Shown here: in pieces, positions 12,175 to 23,097 of the stretch | Position numbering within the stretch: position 1 is the stretch's first letter | How the letters are laid out: each line of letters opens with the position of its first letter | Assembly: GCA_963681505.1 (NCBI GenBank) | Contig: OY811983.1 | Coordinates: 3,437,615-3,501,614 of the forward strand | Origin: Eunapius fragilis | Lineage: Eukaryota > Porifera > Demospongiae > Spongillida > Spongillidae | DNA length: 64,000 bases | Direction: 5' to 3' | Translations under genes and position numbers: made by a program | The notes under the pieces: generated by a model | Seen by the model: only the letters and a program-made list of their open reading frames with translations | Databases searched by the model: none | Told to the model about the DNA's origin: nothing

Positions 12175-15100
12175 ATTTGTATTTTAACAATATACACGTC
12201 TGAATGCGGCTGCTGGGTCATGCATGTTACATGCACAGAGCAGTTGTTCTTTGAACTCATTTGTACTATCTCAAATAACCTCCGAAAAATATTGTCTATA
12301 ATATCATCCCGTCTTTTATTCTTTAGAGACACCTCCCCCACATGACAAAAATGGCGGATTTTCGAACGCTCAACGTATAGTTCAGAAAAGGCGTCATCGT
12401 TAGTATTTAGCAAAAACGGATACAACATACAGTGTACTTTACCGCTGTATTTGTTGTTTGGCCTGTCTCACTCCCTGAATGCCATACTCCTTTTTTGTAT
12501 ACACTATATCGAAACACGCCGTGCGTAAGTCGATTGGTTGCAACAATCCATGCTAACAGTTAGCAACGTAAGGCCGGGCGATTTATGCTTTGCTATAACA
12601 GTCAGAGGTGTTTACCACTTCTAGTATGTTTTTTTAGGTATATTGTGCATTTGGTGTCTTGGTGCAAAGCACATTCTAAGTGACATCGGTTGTCTGGTTC
12701 GTTGCTATGGGACAACGTAAATATTTCAATATTTCGGGCGTAGGGTCAACTTTCCACGCGTTCAATGGGAGCAAACCACCGTGTATGAAGGGAACTGCAT
12801 ATGTGTTATCTTGTTGTTACATGTAGTACATATGAGTTGGTGTATGGGGTGCATGCCATATTGTTGCCCCTTGGCAATAAGTGATATAACCTCAGAGTTG
12901 CCTTAGCAACGAATTTTTAAAATTCCCCCTCTAAGGTTTGAATCAAAGAAACCCCATGTGTGGGACTGGTAGTGTTCACTGTTATGCTCACTGTTCTAGT
13001 GTGTGATGTGTAGTGTGTGTGTGTGTGTATGTGTGTGTGTGTGTGTGTGTGTGAATTTAAACTCATGTTGGTCTAATGATCTGTAGGCTAGGTGGTTGGC
13101 CAGCTATACGCTAGGGTGCTGGTGTGCCTGTGGGGTAACCTTGTGTGTACATGCTGTTATTAAGGGATAACAAGTGACACAATCCATCATCGAGAAAAAA
13201 CATCAGTGGGGGGGGGGGGGGGGGGGGGGGGAGAGACAAATGTTAAGTTGAAACTTTTAGGAGGACTTTATACCAAGCGAGCCAATTCTGTGCATGGGTT
13301 GTGTAACTTGTTATCCGTTCATTGCCAAGAGGGGGCAAAATATGGGAGGTGTGGGGCACTCCTGCCCCATCAATGAAACTATGCTGGTGTGTAGGGTCAT
13401 TGGGAATGTGCACACTGTTGCTAGTGTGTACTGGTATGTGGTTGGTGGAGAATATGAGTTGTGTGTGTATGCTGATGGGGCCATATAGTTGTGTATGCTG
13501 GGAGTGTACGCTCATGTTGGGGGTGAAAAATGTTATTTGATGTGTTGGGTGAGTAATATAGAATTCTGAGTGTGACTGTGTTTTGAGCCATGGGCACCCC
13601 CCCCCCCCCCCTTTTGAGACTCCATGGCGCCCCACCCCCAATCCCTTGTAATAAATGCTTGTTAAATAATTTAACCCCTGTCCCAGTATTGATTTCTACT
13701 TACATGCGCCTCCCCCCTGCCCACCTCCCTTCATAGGCGGCGCTGACGCTACGGCAAATACGGCGAACGCCGTAGCACTTTTTATGTTACACCCCTGCTC
13801 ATATATTGAAGACCCTCTTTCCACCCCCCCCCACCCCCCCCCCCCAGTCCGCCGTATCACTTTTTTTTATTGCTCCGCCGCCACTGCCCTATAATTGGTG
13901 CCCCTCCCCTCACCTCTGCCCCCCCCCCCCCCCCCCCCCCCTTCTAGAAAAGCTGGGGGCACCCATGGGAGTGCACACTTGTTAGTATCTGTGGGTTATG
14001 TGTGTGATGGTGAGTATAATACTGTGCAGGACAACATTAACTCACCTGTATGCTTGATCACATGGTGGCCATGTTGCCTGAAGTCATACTAGCTGATGTT
14101 TCCCAGGAGATGTAGCCAGTATGCTAAAACCCAAGCACCATACAATGGTAGATGTAAAGAGCATAGCATACATGTATATACAAATTTATGCACCCCAAGA
14201 AGCCACAAGACACATAAGCAAAAGGATACTCAAGCATTAAATAATTTGAGACTCACCGTTCCTTTCATATACATGTAGCACGGACCACCCCTATTTAATA
14301 GGCCCATACGAATATGCGCTCCTAACTTTTAATACGGCTATTTTCAGACAGTACAATACGAACAGGTTGATATCAAAGGATGAGGTCATGATTGTGGCAG
14401 TTCCTGAATTATGGGGGGAGCAAATTGATTGGCTGGAAGGAGTACAGTATGCGATCGCAGTCCCCGGCCCCCATAGGTGTCAGCGCGTTAAGTTACAACT
14501 AGCGAATGTGGCGTGTACTAAATGTATGCATAGTACTGATGCATATCCGCCACTTCTGTAACAGTAACAATGTGCCATTCTGCACTTAGTAACAATCCGC
14601 AATTGTACATAACCCACCTTTACAAAAATGTGGTTGGCCGTCTATGTGCTAATTGATGCGCATCCACCCCTCGTCGGATGGGGTGGGGCTGGCCTGGATA
14701 CATGCACGAGTTTATTAACGAAATGCTGCTTATTGTAGTTATTGAAGCTAACGGGAGTCACAGCCCTTTGCGGCTGGACAAAAGGGTCCATAATTAGACA
14801 ATACCGTAAACCAATAAAACTCATTGCGGCTAGATGCGCCATGGCCTCATTAAAATGGCGTTTTTTGATAGAGCTGTATCTTGTTCATTTTACCATCAAA
14901 TACCTGTTGATCCCTCCCATACAACTGGTGTATCGTCGTAGTAGAGACTATACCATATGCGCACTCTTCATATCGCAATCCTTAATAACGCGCAGCCAAT
15001 TTATATATGGATATCGAAAGGAAGAGGGGGTACTTCACGCTGATAATACCAAGCACAGACAAATTCTCAGGAACGTCAGCATGCCGCATTGTCAACTATA

Positions 15101-15223
15101 CACATTTAGGTATACAGAAACACCATTTAGGTCCAGCCATACTTTTTTTTCACCACACAATAAAGGGTTTTGCTTTTCTATGAATAATGCGGTATTAGTA
15201 GCTTTATTCAGTCACATAGCTTA
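12175..15223. other. Gene-free stretch with microsatellites and poly-C/poly-G
   Basis: Contains a GT repeat (about 13,012-13,053) and poly-G (13,207-13,231). It also holds poly-C runs (13,598-13,611, about 13,822-13,846 and 13,920-13,941) and a CGCCGTA-rich patch near 13,740-13,880. Open frames here are short or low-complexity. No gene is recognised. Confidence 0.6.
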
Positions 15224-15322
15224 GATGGAACACCACATATACCAGCTCCAGAAACATAGCAGAGCTTGGGGAAAACATCTGGTGGCTAGAAAAAGGAGAG
15301 AATTCATGAGAGGGGGTTTATA
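15224..15322 (+). pseudogene. RAG1-N-terminal-like zinc module relic (short)
   Basis: The plus strand reads MEHHIYQLQKHSRAWGKHLV and then ARKRREF before a stop at 15,320. Aligned with MEHHITKVKERCRVCGRFLV at 6,957-7,219, both zinc cysteines of CRVCG are lost (SRAWG). It is a decayed fragment of the same first exon. Confidence 0.5.
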
Positions 15323-15324
15323 AT

Positions 15325-16625
15325 GGGTACATGAGGGCATGGGGTCCAGCTGCTTACTGTGGGAACATGGGGCAGACCAGCTGCTTATAGTAGGTACTTT
15401 GGGGCATGTGCAGGGGGTCCAGCTACTTAGTGAGTACATAGGGGCAGAGAGTAAAGTGAGTACACAGGGGCAGGGGTCTAGCTGCTCACAGTGGGTACAT
15501 GGGGGCAGGGGGTCCAGCTGCTTACAGTGGGTACATGGGGGGCAGGGGGTCCAGCTGCTTACAGTGGGTACATGTGGGCAGGGGGGCCAGTTGCTTACAG
15601 TGGGTACATGGGGGCAAGGGGGCCTGGGTACATGGGGGAGGGGGTCCAGCTGCTTACAGTGTGTACATGGGGGCAGGGGGATCTAGTTGCTTACAGTGAG
15701 TACATGAGGGGCAGGGGTCCAGCGGCTTACTGTGGTTACATGGGGGGCAGGGATCCAGCTGCTTACAGTGGGTACATGGGGGCAGAGGGTCCAGCTGCTT
15801 ACAGTGGGTACATGGGGCAAGGGGGCATGGGTACATGGGGGAGGGGGTCCAGCTGCTTACAGTTGGTACATGAGGTAGGCATATGTGGGGGCAGGGGTCC
15901 AGCTGCTAACAGTGGGTACATGGGGGCAAGGGGTCTAGCTGCTTACAGTGGGTACATGGGGGCAAGGGGGTGTGGGTACATGGGGGAGGGGTCCAACTGC
16001 TTAAAGTGGACTCATGGTGTAGGGGTTCCAGTTGCTTACAGTGGGTACATGACGGCAGGGGGTCCAGCTGCATACATGTACATGGGGCAGGGGTCCAGCT
16101 GCTTACAGTGGGTACATGGGAGGGGGTCCAACTGCTTATAGAGGGTACATGTGGGCAGGGGATCCAGCTGCTCACAGTGGGTACATGAGAGCAGGGGGTA
16201 GCAGTGGGTGTATGGGGTAGCGGTGGGTGTATGGGGTAGCGGTGGGTGTATGGGGTAGCGGTGGGTGTATGGGGGCAGGGAGTCCAGCTGCTTACATGAA
16301 GGCCGGGGTCAGCTGCTTACAGTAGACATGTGGGGGAGGAGGTCCAGCTGCTAACAGTGGGTATATACATGGGGCAGGAGGTCCAGCTGTTTATAGTGGG
16401 CACATGGGGACAGGGGATTACAGTGTGGGTACATGGGGGCAGAGTGTAACAGTGGGTACATGGGGCAGGGGGCAGTCAGGGGGTCCAACTGCTTGCAGTG
16501 GGTACATGAAGGCTGGGGGGTCCAATACATGTACATGGGGCAGGGGGTGCAGCTACTTACAGTGGGTAGGTGGGCTGGGTGTCCAGCTGACAGTGGGTAC
16601 ATAAGGGCAGGGGGGTCCAGCTGAT
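15325..16625 (+). repeat. Minisatellite (VNTR), about 36-bp unit
   Basis: Roughly 30 imperfect copies of a unit like GGGTACATGGGGGCAGGGGG followed by TCCAGCTGCTTACAGT. Some copies are truncated (a run of GGTGTATGGGGTAGC units at 16,200-16,270). Strongly G-rich on the plus strand. Long frames across it on both strands are repeat artefacts. Confidence 0.95.
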
Positions 16626-17328
16626 TTTCACGTCAACACGTATATGTACTGGGCTAGTTTACACGGCTCAAACCACGGTACACTTCACATGCGTATACCA
16701 TCGCGAAGAAAAAGTATGGCTACAGTTCCATACTATATGTTGTAAGTTCCTTCTGTCTCCTTTTGTTATTCGCTTCCAACTGGGGCGCAGAATTTGTCTA
16801 CTTGGTCCAAAAAGTACGTTGAAGTCGATGCGTTCGTCGAAAAATGGCCGCTCGTAGGAAGTGTTGGAAAGAAAACTAGGCCATGTGACTTTGGCTACAA
16901 ATAGAACAATGATACTTCATTCATTGTATGGCTTTAAAATGGTGACAAGTTCAAACATGTTAACATGTAGTGCAAGGTTTCTAAGGTTGTCGGTTGTCAA
17001 GGGTGGTTGCTAGGGCATTACGCCACTTTTTCAATATTTCAAGAGGTATGCCTTTTGTCCACAAATTGTATGGCCGCATAGGGCTGTGGAGTGTTGAATA
17101 TTATAATTACCTGCGATAGTAATTAAATTTTTGTCTTGATTTTTGTATAACGTTGCATACTTACAACGCAATGAAAAATAAAATTCGAATTCAGCCCAAT
17201 TTTTAGTATTTTTTGAGTTTATTTAGAATTCAATTTGAAATAAAAATGCAAGATGACCGCCGATGTATGGGCCATTTCTCCATATGAGGACATACAACAG
17301 CCCAGTTTTTTATAGCATTATGCATTAC
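16626..17328. other. Gene-free stretch
   Basis: No repeat or exon recognised. If the minus-strand gene starting at 17,610 continues, its next exon should lie here or further left, but none was identified. Confidence 0.4.
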
Positions 17329-17610
17329 CTTTCTTTGCCTTCCAACGACGGAGGGTTCTCTCCGGAATCGATGTACTAGGGTCAAAAGCGTATCGTTTCC
17401 TCTTTCGTTGCGTGGTCCCTATAGTTGTAAATGAAATCACATAAATGAAAGCTATTTACATGCATATATACCTGAAGCTGATTGTACATGTGAGAAGTCT
17501 AAGCCTTGCATTAAAGCAGTACGTGATGGTACAGGGATAGTAGGATCCCTAGCATACCCCCTATACCGTGTTCGTTTGCGGCCTTGCGATGTCTGATCGA
17601 TATCAGTCAT
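17329..17610 (-). CDS. Orphan first two exons of an unrecognised basic protein
   Basis: The Met codon is at 17,610. Exon 1 (17472-17610, 46 codons plus one base) reads MTDIDQTSQGRKRTRYRGYA, then RDPTIPVPSRTAL. Exon 2 (17329-17418) follows a good acceptor (CTATAG) and continues in phase as TTQRKRKRYAFDPSTSIPER, then TLRRWKAKK, before a GTAATG donor. The two exons echo one another (RKRxRY followed by a DPxxxIP motif). It is strongly basic, perhaps DNA-binding. No downstream exon was found. It may be the 5' end of a gene or of a mobile element. Function unknown. Confidence 0.4.
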
Positions 17611-17708
17611 TTGCGATGCAGCTACCAAAATTATGGTACATAATTATGGTTTTCGTATTTCTAATATTTCCACGTGCTTTTTTTTTGCATCTCTTTCCTT
17701 GCTCAATA

Positions 17709-17808
17709 ATGTCATCCAACTCTCGATCCAAACGATCTACGAAGCCTCCGCTGCGCATCACCAAAGACAATGCGGCAAAGGAGTCCTGCAGTGCCCCTCT
17801 TGAGCCAC
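17709..17808 (+). CDS. Possible divergent first exon
   Basis: An ATG-started segment (MSSNSRSKRSTKPPLRITKD) ends at a good donor (CCAC/GTAAGT). It starts only about 100 bases from the minus-strand Met at 17,610, so the two could share a bidirectional promoter. A longer open frame runs through the ATG from 17,568. No second exon was found, and a competing minus-strand frame is open here. Confidence 0.25.
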
Positions 17809-17819
17809 GTAAGTGAGCC

Positions 17820-20100
17820 ACAGCCGTATTTATATAGTCAAGTAGCAATATTTAGTGTAATGTACGTATAAAACATGCAAACTTAGTTGTCAAAACCACA
17901 GAGAGAGCTGAGGTTCACTTTAAAAGGACTATCTGTACATTTACATGCCCACGTACAAATGAATGGCATATACAATATAGCATAATATATTCATATGTGT
18001 GGTGTAGTGATACATGTACATGTATCTGCGATCGTAGCCATATATAACCACGTCAAGCGCAGCAGTAAAATACACATGTATACTAAATGCGCTGTTTTAA
18101 ATTATCGCAATTTATTGCTAATCAGCGTGTGCTAACACTCGCTCATATGCAAGATACCCATTGATTAAGCCATTCACGCGCAGTGCGTCATTACATCATT
18201 GATCATGCATTCTACATGTATTGTCTGTTCGGTGTATGGACCATTATATAAATACCTGAACTTAGAATGGTGTAACATTCTATGTGTGGAAGACAACAAA
18301 GTCTACAAATGTTTGACCACAACTTTATCAACGGACGATAAGGACTGAGTTTACTAATAACATGTATATAGGAAGCGGTGGAGTAGTTGAGCCATCTACT
18401 GCATGTAGTTACATGGAAGGTGGTGCATCAGTATATTTTCCATATTTAATTTGTTGTCTTCTATTCCAGACAGCCAAAATTTGCACGTCAGTAGATGGCT
18501 TCATTAACCCTTGAAGTGCGGAAGGCCCCTTTTGTGCCCATGCAACAACTTTGCCACTCAGAGCTGAACACATACGTTGGTAAAGGTTACAGATACATGC
18601 ATATGGCCTGCCAGCCGGCGGGCTAGATAAATTAGTTCACATCCGTCTGTTGTTTTTCTTTGGGAACTGTGTGCGGTGTTCCACATGCAGGGCTTCAATG
18701 GAAGCTATACGAAAGTTATTTCTCTATTCTCAGTACATGTACTCATATGCTTCCATTGAAGCCCCCAAAGAAAAACCACAGACGGATGTGTACTAATTTA
18801 TCTTGCTCTCCAGCTGGCAGGCCATGCATCAATCTGTAATCTTTACCAAGTTGAACGTATTACACGTATATATGTAAATTCAGCTCTGAGTGGCTGCTGC
18901 AAATGATGAAACCAGGCGGTAGCCTCGCAACTGCATGTGTGAGACTATGTAACATCAAAGTTGTTGCATGGGCACATAAAGGACCTTAGCCTCGTAGAGC
19001 GAACCTGATTCAGAAATGAGATCATGCAGAAGGAAGTACGTGTGGTTCTTTTTATTAGAGAACCAATTCTCTTGTGCTAACTGTTACAACATGGCCCATC
19101 AGTTGGTGAAGAGACACAACCAGCCATGCTGTTTAAGGAGGTAATAGTGTTGAGTGTTCCATGAAAGGAATTGAACACCAAAACAGGTAGTAGGTCCTAT
19201 GTAGGATTGGCTCCGTAGGCGTGGTTTTCAATCGAGCGTTTATATAGGTCCGCACATTAAACCTAAATCTCATCTAAATAGGCATCATCTGCACCGTCGG
19301 CCATTTGCATCCTCTCCTGATAGAGGTTGAACGTAGGCAAGATTCTATTCCCTCAAGTTAAGATGCTGTGATATCATAAAACTCATTGCAATGAACTGAG
19401 GGAAATCCACCTCAATCCATAGTGCATGTGTTCTAGTTTTAAAGAGTGGCCTGATACACTTGTAGGTGGGTGTAAATGTGACTGCCAACCAGCAAAGGGC
19501 ATCAAACAATCTCGTTTTGCACTCAGTGAAGTGAAAAGCCATCTTCTTGAAAAGGCTTCCATCATATGTGTAGAGTACTAGATTTTAGTTAATACAAGTA
19601 GGCTTGCAGTAGTGATAGTGACCGGTGATTGGGATACGTGGCAGAATGTTCATCGTTAGTATTAATTTGTTAGTAGTTGAGTGCATTACAGTTAATCTAT
19701 TCAGAGATAATATATCGGAAGTTTCGTTAGAAACTTCCATATAGGATTTGACCACGACTATGAATGTCATTAAAAAAACGCGACCCGTCTGTAACAACAC
19801 TCCCGACGATCGGATCGTGTAGCTTGTTTTAGCAATCGATCTAGAAGTCAAAAATGAGTAGTTTCGTTTTTGTTTCATGTCGCTGAACCGCGTGGTTGTT
19901 GAGAACAAGAGTGTACTGCCCGTCCTCGTACCCAGTCTCGGAACAAGGGGCGGGTCGTCTTCTTATTCTTCTTCTTCTCCTTCTTCTTGGCAACGCATAA
20001 CTCAGGACAGGAACATTTCTAAGCGATGAAAATTTCACCAATAGCTTCAGAATCGGCCGGAGGACTCGCTTTTATATAATATATGAAAAAAAAAAAAGAA
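17820..20100. other. Intergenic with a large degenerate foldback
   Basis: No gene. A degenerate inverted repeat spans about 18,510-18,990. Left-arm features (TTGCCACTCAGAGCTGAA; CACATCCGTCTGTTG; GGCTTCAATGGAAGC) recur in reverse complement on the right around a centre near 18,735. It looks like an old foldback transposon. Confidence 0.5.
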
Positions 20101-20101
20101 A

Positions 20102-20387
20102 ACAAGTAAATAAAAACATTCTCTACGAGAAAGTTGGTGGGATATAGGATTTGATTATGACATTGGTGGTGTAAAAAGCAAGGAAACAAGGTCTTATCAG
20201 AAGGGAAAATGTCATAGTCCTATATTTAGCACACAAACAACACATGCCCTAGAAATGTGCTAAATATAGGACTATGACATTTTCCCTTCTGATAAGATCT
20301 TGTTTCCTTGCTTTTTACACCACCAATGTCATAATCAAATCCTATATCCCACCAACTTTCTCGTAGAGAATGTTTTTATTTACTTGT
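20102..20387. mobile_element. Near-perfect 132-bp-arm foldback element
   Basis: Arms 20,102-20,233 and 20,256-20,387 are reverse complements with essentially one mismatch, around a 22-base loop. No coding capacity. It could be a MITE or foldback transposon. If transcribed it would give a long double-stranded hairpin. Confidence 0.85.
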
Positions 20388-20564
20388 ATTATCTCTGATC
20401 TATTTACTCAGCACTCGGGTACTAATTAAGACCTATACTATACTTCGGTCTTCACCTGCTCATGATATAAAAGCAACCCTCAATTTCTAGAAGGTATATC
20501 GCCGATTAAAGATGATGAACCGTTGTTGGTGTTGGTACTAATGAGAGTATTTAATGCTTCAGAA

Positions 20565-20658
20565 AACTCTCAGCAGTTGTATGTGCCCCTGTTCTTGTCA
20601 CCAAGAAGCGACCACGCACTCTGCAGTGCTCAATACCCTTCGTTGCGTGTGCCTCCAT
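20565..20658 (-). pseudogene. RAG1-N-terminal-like zinc module relic (short)
   Basis: The minus strand from 20,658 reads MEAHATKGIEHCRVRGRFLV, then TRTGAHTTAE. It aligns with MEHHITKVKERCRVCGRFLV at 6,957-7,219. The second zinc cysteine of CRVCG is Arg here. It is a decayed first-exon fragment with no downstream module. Confidence 0.5.
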
Positions 20659-20824
20659 TCATTTAAACCTACGCAAATTGATTCATAAAATACTATTGCC
20701 CTGATCAACGGTCAAAAAAAAGATGCTACTTCTGTATGCTATTTATGTGTTCTTCAAGCTGTGCTGATGACATTTTAATTGCTTACCAATTTCCTTTGGT
20801 TGGTTCCAGCAGCAGAAGCGCTGA

Positions 20825-21467
20825 AGTGGGTCTGGCTCATAGGTCGAACTTTTTTGTTCTGTGGATCCTAGATTTTGGAGAACCAATCAAATTGCAGCCC
20901 GTAGTGACGTCACGGTGCTACTAGTGTAATTGCATTCCATAGCTAGCTATAATGAGTTCGAGGAGCCTTCTCCTCGAGGGTGACAGTTTTTAAGGCTTTA
21001 CTACCTCAGCTCGAGTCTGAGCAAATAAGCCTTCATCGTGGGCAGGAGCGTTACAAGGACAAGGGCGCGCCCGCGACTGCGCACGGCTAGAAACTCGATG
21101 AGAACGTGATAGGCGAGGGGAAGCCAGGCCGCCTGCCCCTATCATCCCGACAAACCTCAGCCTCAACGTCCCTTTCTATCTTTTGGAGCAGCTGCTTCCT
21201 GCGTGCTTTCTGGAACTAGATTGTTTAAGGTATACTGTTTCTCATGCCACAGTCATAAAAGGACATGTGCCTGTTGGGGGCTTCCTAATTTTTACTAGGT
21301 GCGCGGTGGCGCACACGTTCTCTCTTTGTTTTGAGCCCGACAATTAGTTATGACGACACGACAATTAGTATATGAGGACACAAAACGACACCCCATTTAT
21401 GTGACGCGACACAAAGATTGCGTAACACTCTAGAACAAAAAAGTTCGACCTATGAGCCAGACCCACT
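20825..21467. mobile_element. Non-autonomous element with perfect 36-bp inverted ends
   Basis: 20,825-20,860 (AGTGGGTCTGGCTCATAGGT onward) is an exact reverse complement of 21,432-21,467. The 643-bp unit has no transposase-like reading. The exact ends suggest a recent non-autonomous DNA transposon. No clear target duplication was seen, so the true ends may lie a little further out. Confidence 0.7.
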
Positions 21468-21864
21468 TTCCACGTAGCGGTGATGTAATCTGTTGGGAAT
21501 CTGGGTTTGGGTACGAGACTAGTTCTGTCCCGCCAGATTTGCATAGCTGGAAACGGGCTGTGCAGAACTATACAGGTAATAAATCAGCCCTAGTGCATTG
21601 ATGGTTTCGTGTATAGCTATATGGTTGAGTATTTTGAAACACCTTGCATTTTCTCATTATGTCGTAAGACATGTAAGATATGTGGCTCGCAAAACAGATT
21701 TTGCTGTGATGCGCCTAGAATGGACATCCATGAATTACTGCATCGTTATTTATCCAGCCGCAAACAGCCATGTGCCCCGCGCCCGATAAAACTAAAGTGA
21801 CCGCCCCCATTAGGCATGATGTCATGTAGTACGCGCCCTCTGTTATTGTAGTCATGACCACGTG

Positions 21865-23097
21865 ATGCAACTTAAACGTTGTTTTCGGTCAAAGAAGTGT
21901 GTCTTCGTTCTGATAATTGCGCTGTTACTTAGCGTCATTCTGTTTGTCAATTTGGACTTTCTGATTGACGAGGTTTCGTATAGCGTAAGTAAGCAGGTGT
22001 ATCATTTTACGGACCAGAAAACTCCTCCGCTTACCTCCGTTTCCGGACCATACCTGGTGTTGCGCTCGGTGTACCACGACTCAAGGCGGCGCTATGGTTA
22101 CAATGGTGCACACGTCTTCATGATCGAAGTAGCCAAGGACATCCTCAACCACCATTTAATAGTGGGTTGCAAGGTTGGTGAGCATTACTCGTCGAAGTTC
22201 AAAGTGCATCCTCTCAATATCAACGGGTGGGTGGGGAGGTATCTCGACGAAAGACCATCTTTTACCCACACAATGGCGACAGTCGACTGCTTCAACCTAC
22301 CGCTTGATCTCGCGAACGGCAGTAATGCGATGATCTACTACAAGACCGCACGTAGAGGCATCGTGCTGGAGGTAGCCTCGGAAAGACCCTTACTTCTTCC
22401 TCAGACCACTGCAACCACGAACCGCACACAACCACCCAGCATAGCGGCCTGTCTAGCTGTAGTATACGGACGTCCGCCTTTCGTCGACAGCTGGCTGCGC
22501 TACCAGAGGTCCATAGGCGTGAGCCACGTGCACGTGATCGCCGAGACTTCGTTCGTCTTGGAGGGGGGCCTACGCGAGGCCTTCTTCGCCGATTCCGTCA
22601 GGAATGGGTTTATTTCCGTGGATGTCTGGCAACCGTTGCTGGTCAGTGGTGTGCAGATTCACTACCACTCACAGCTTTTGGCGTACCACGATTGCATCTA
22701 CCGTTTTGCCTCTCAATATGAGTACATGCTGTTTGCAGACCAAGATGACTTCTTTGTACCCTTGGCCCCTAACAGTGCTTCCTCCTTGGGATATTATGTT
22801 GATATGTGGTGTCACAGGGGGTCGTGTGCCTTTGACTGGGTTGAGATGTATCCTGATTGTGGGCTGAATGGTAATGACAGGGCTGATGGTAACCTGACCG
22901 CACTCTTGGTTTCATCTAAGCAGAAGAAGACACCATTCAAGAAATGTATTCATAGGCTGCAAGCGGTTGTGGAGGTGGGTATCCATGACGCTAGAGAGCT
23001 TGTCCATGGCTTTGAAGCTGTGGATGTGCCTGGTCGTGAGGGGTATATGGCACATCTCAGGAAGTATCGACTTCCTTCTGACGGAAAGTGCACCTAG
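21865..23097 (+). CDS. Glycosyltransferase family 92 (DUF23-type) membrane protein
   Basis: Intact single-exon frame of 410 residues from the ATG at 21,865. It is predicted to transfer a sugar, in this family usually galactose, to a glycan in the Golgi. The N-terminus is a type II anchor: basic residues (KRCFRSKK), then a hydrophobic helix (VFVLIIALLLSVILFVNLDF, about residues 13-32). The catalytic region has family hallmarks: VYGRPPFVDSWLRYQRSIGV (about 197-216), LLAYHDCIYRFAS (about 272) and FADQDDFF (about 289), a DxD-type metal/nucleotide-sugar site. Later Cys residues and HGFEAVD fit the C-terminal part. It is intronless, unlike its neighbours, which may reflect retroposition or the habit of this family. 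The exact acceptor cannot be read. Confidence 0.85.
   Translation: MQLKRCFRSKKCVFVLIIALLLSVILFVNLDFLIDEVSYSVSKQVYHFTDQKTPPLTSVSGPYLVLRSVYHDSRRRYGYNGAHVFMIEVAKDILNHHLIVGCKVGEHYSSKFKVHPLNINGWVGRYLDERPSFTHTMATVDCFNLPLDLANGSNAMIYYKTARRGIVLEVASERPLLLPQTTATTNRTQPPSIAACLAVVYGRPPFVDSWLRYQRSIGVSHVHVIAETSFVLEGGLREAFFADSVRNGFISVDVWQPLLVSGVQIHYHSQLLAYHDCIYRFASQYEYMLFADQDDFFVPLAPNSASSLGYYVDMWCHRGSCAFDWVEMYPDCGLNGNDRADGNLTALLVSSKQKKTPFKKCIHRLQAVVEVGIHDARELVHGFEAVDVPGREGYMAHLRKYRLPSDGKCT

Noticed and set aside
13243..13641. 132-codon minus-strand frame
   Set aside because: His/Thr/Pro-rich reading of repetitive DNA starting in a poly-C tract; no splice or motif support.
14742..15224. 160-codon plus-strand frame ending just before the 15.2-kb zinc-module relic
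   Set aside because: Long but without recognisable motif, repeat or exon partner; it could be chance, though it is the best unassigned frame in that stretch.
15325..16625. Regularly repeated units resembling a CRISPR array
   Set aside because: The units are contiguous and wholly homologous with no unique spacers; it is a G-rich minisatellite in eukaryotic DNA.
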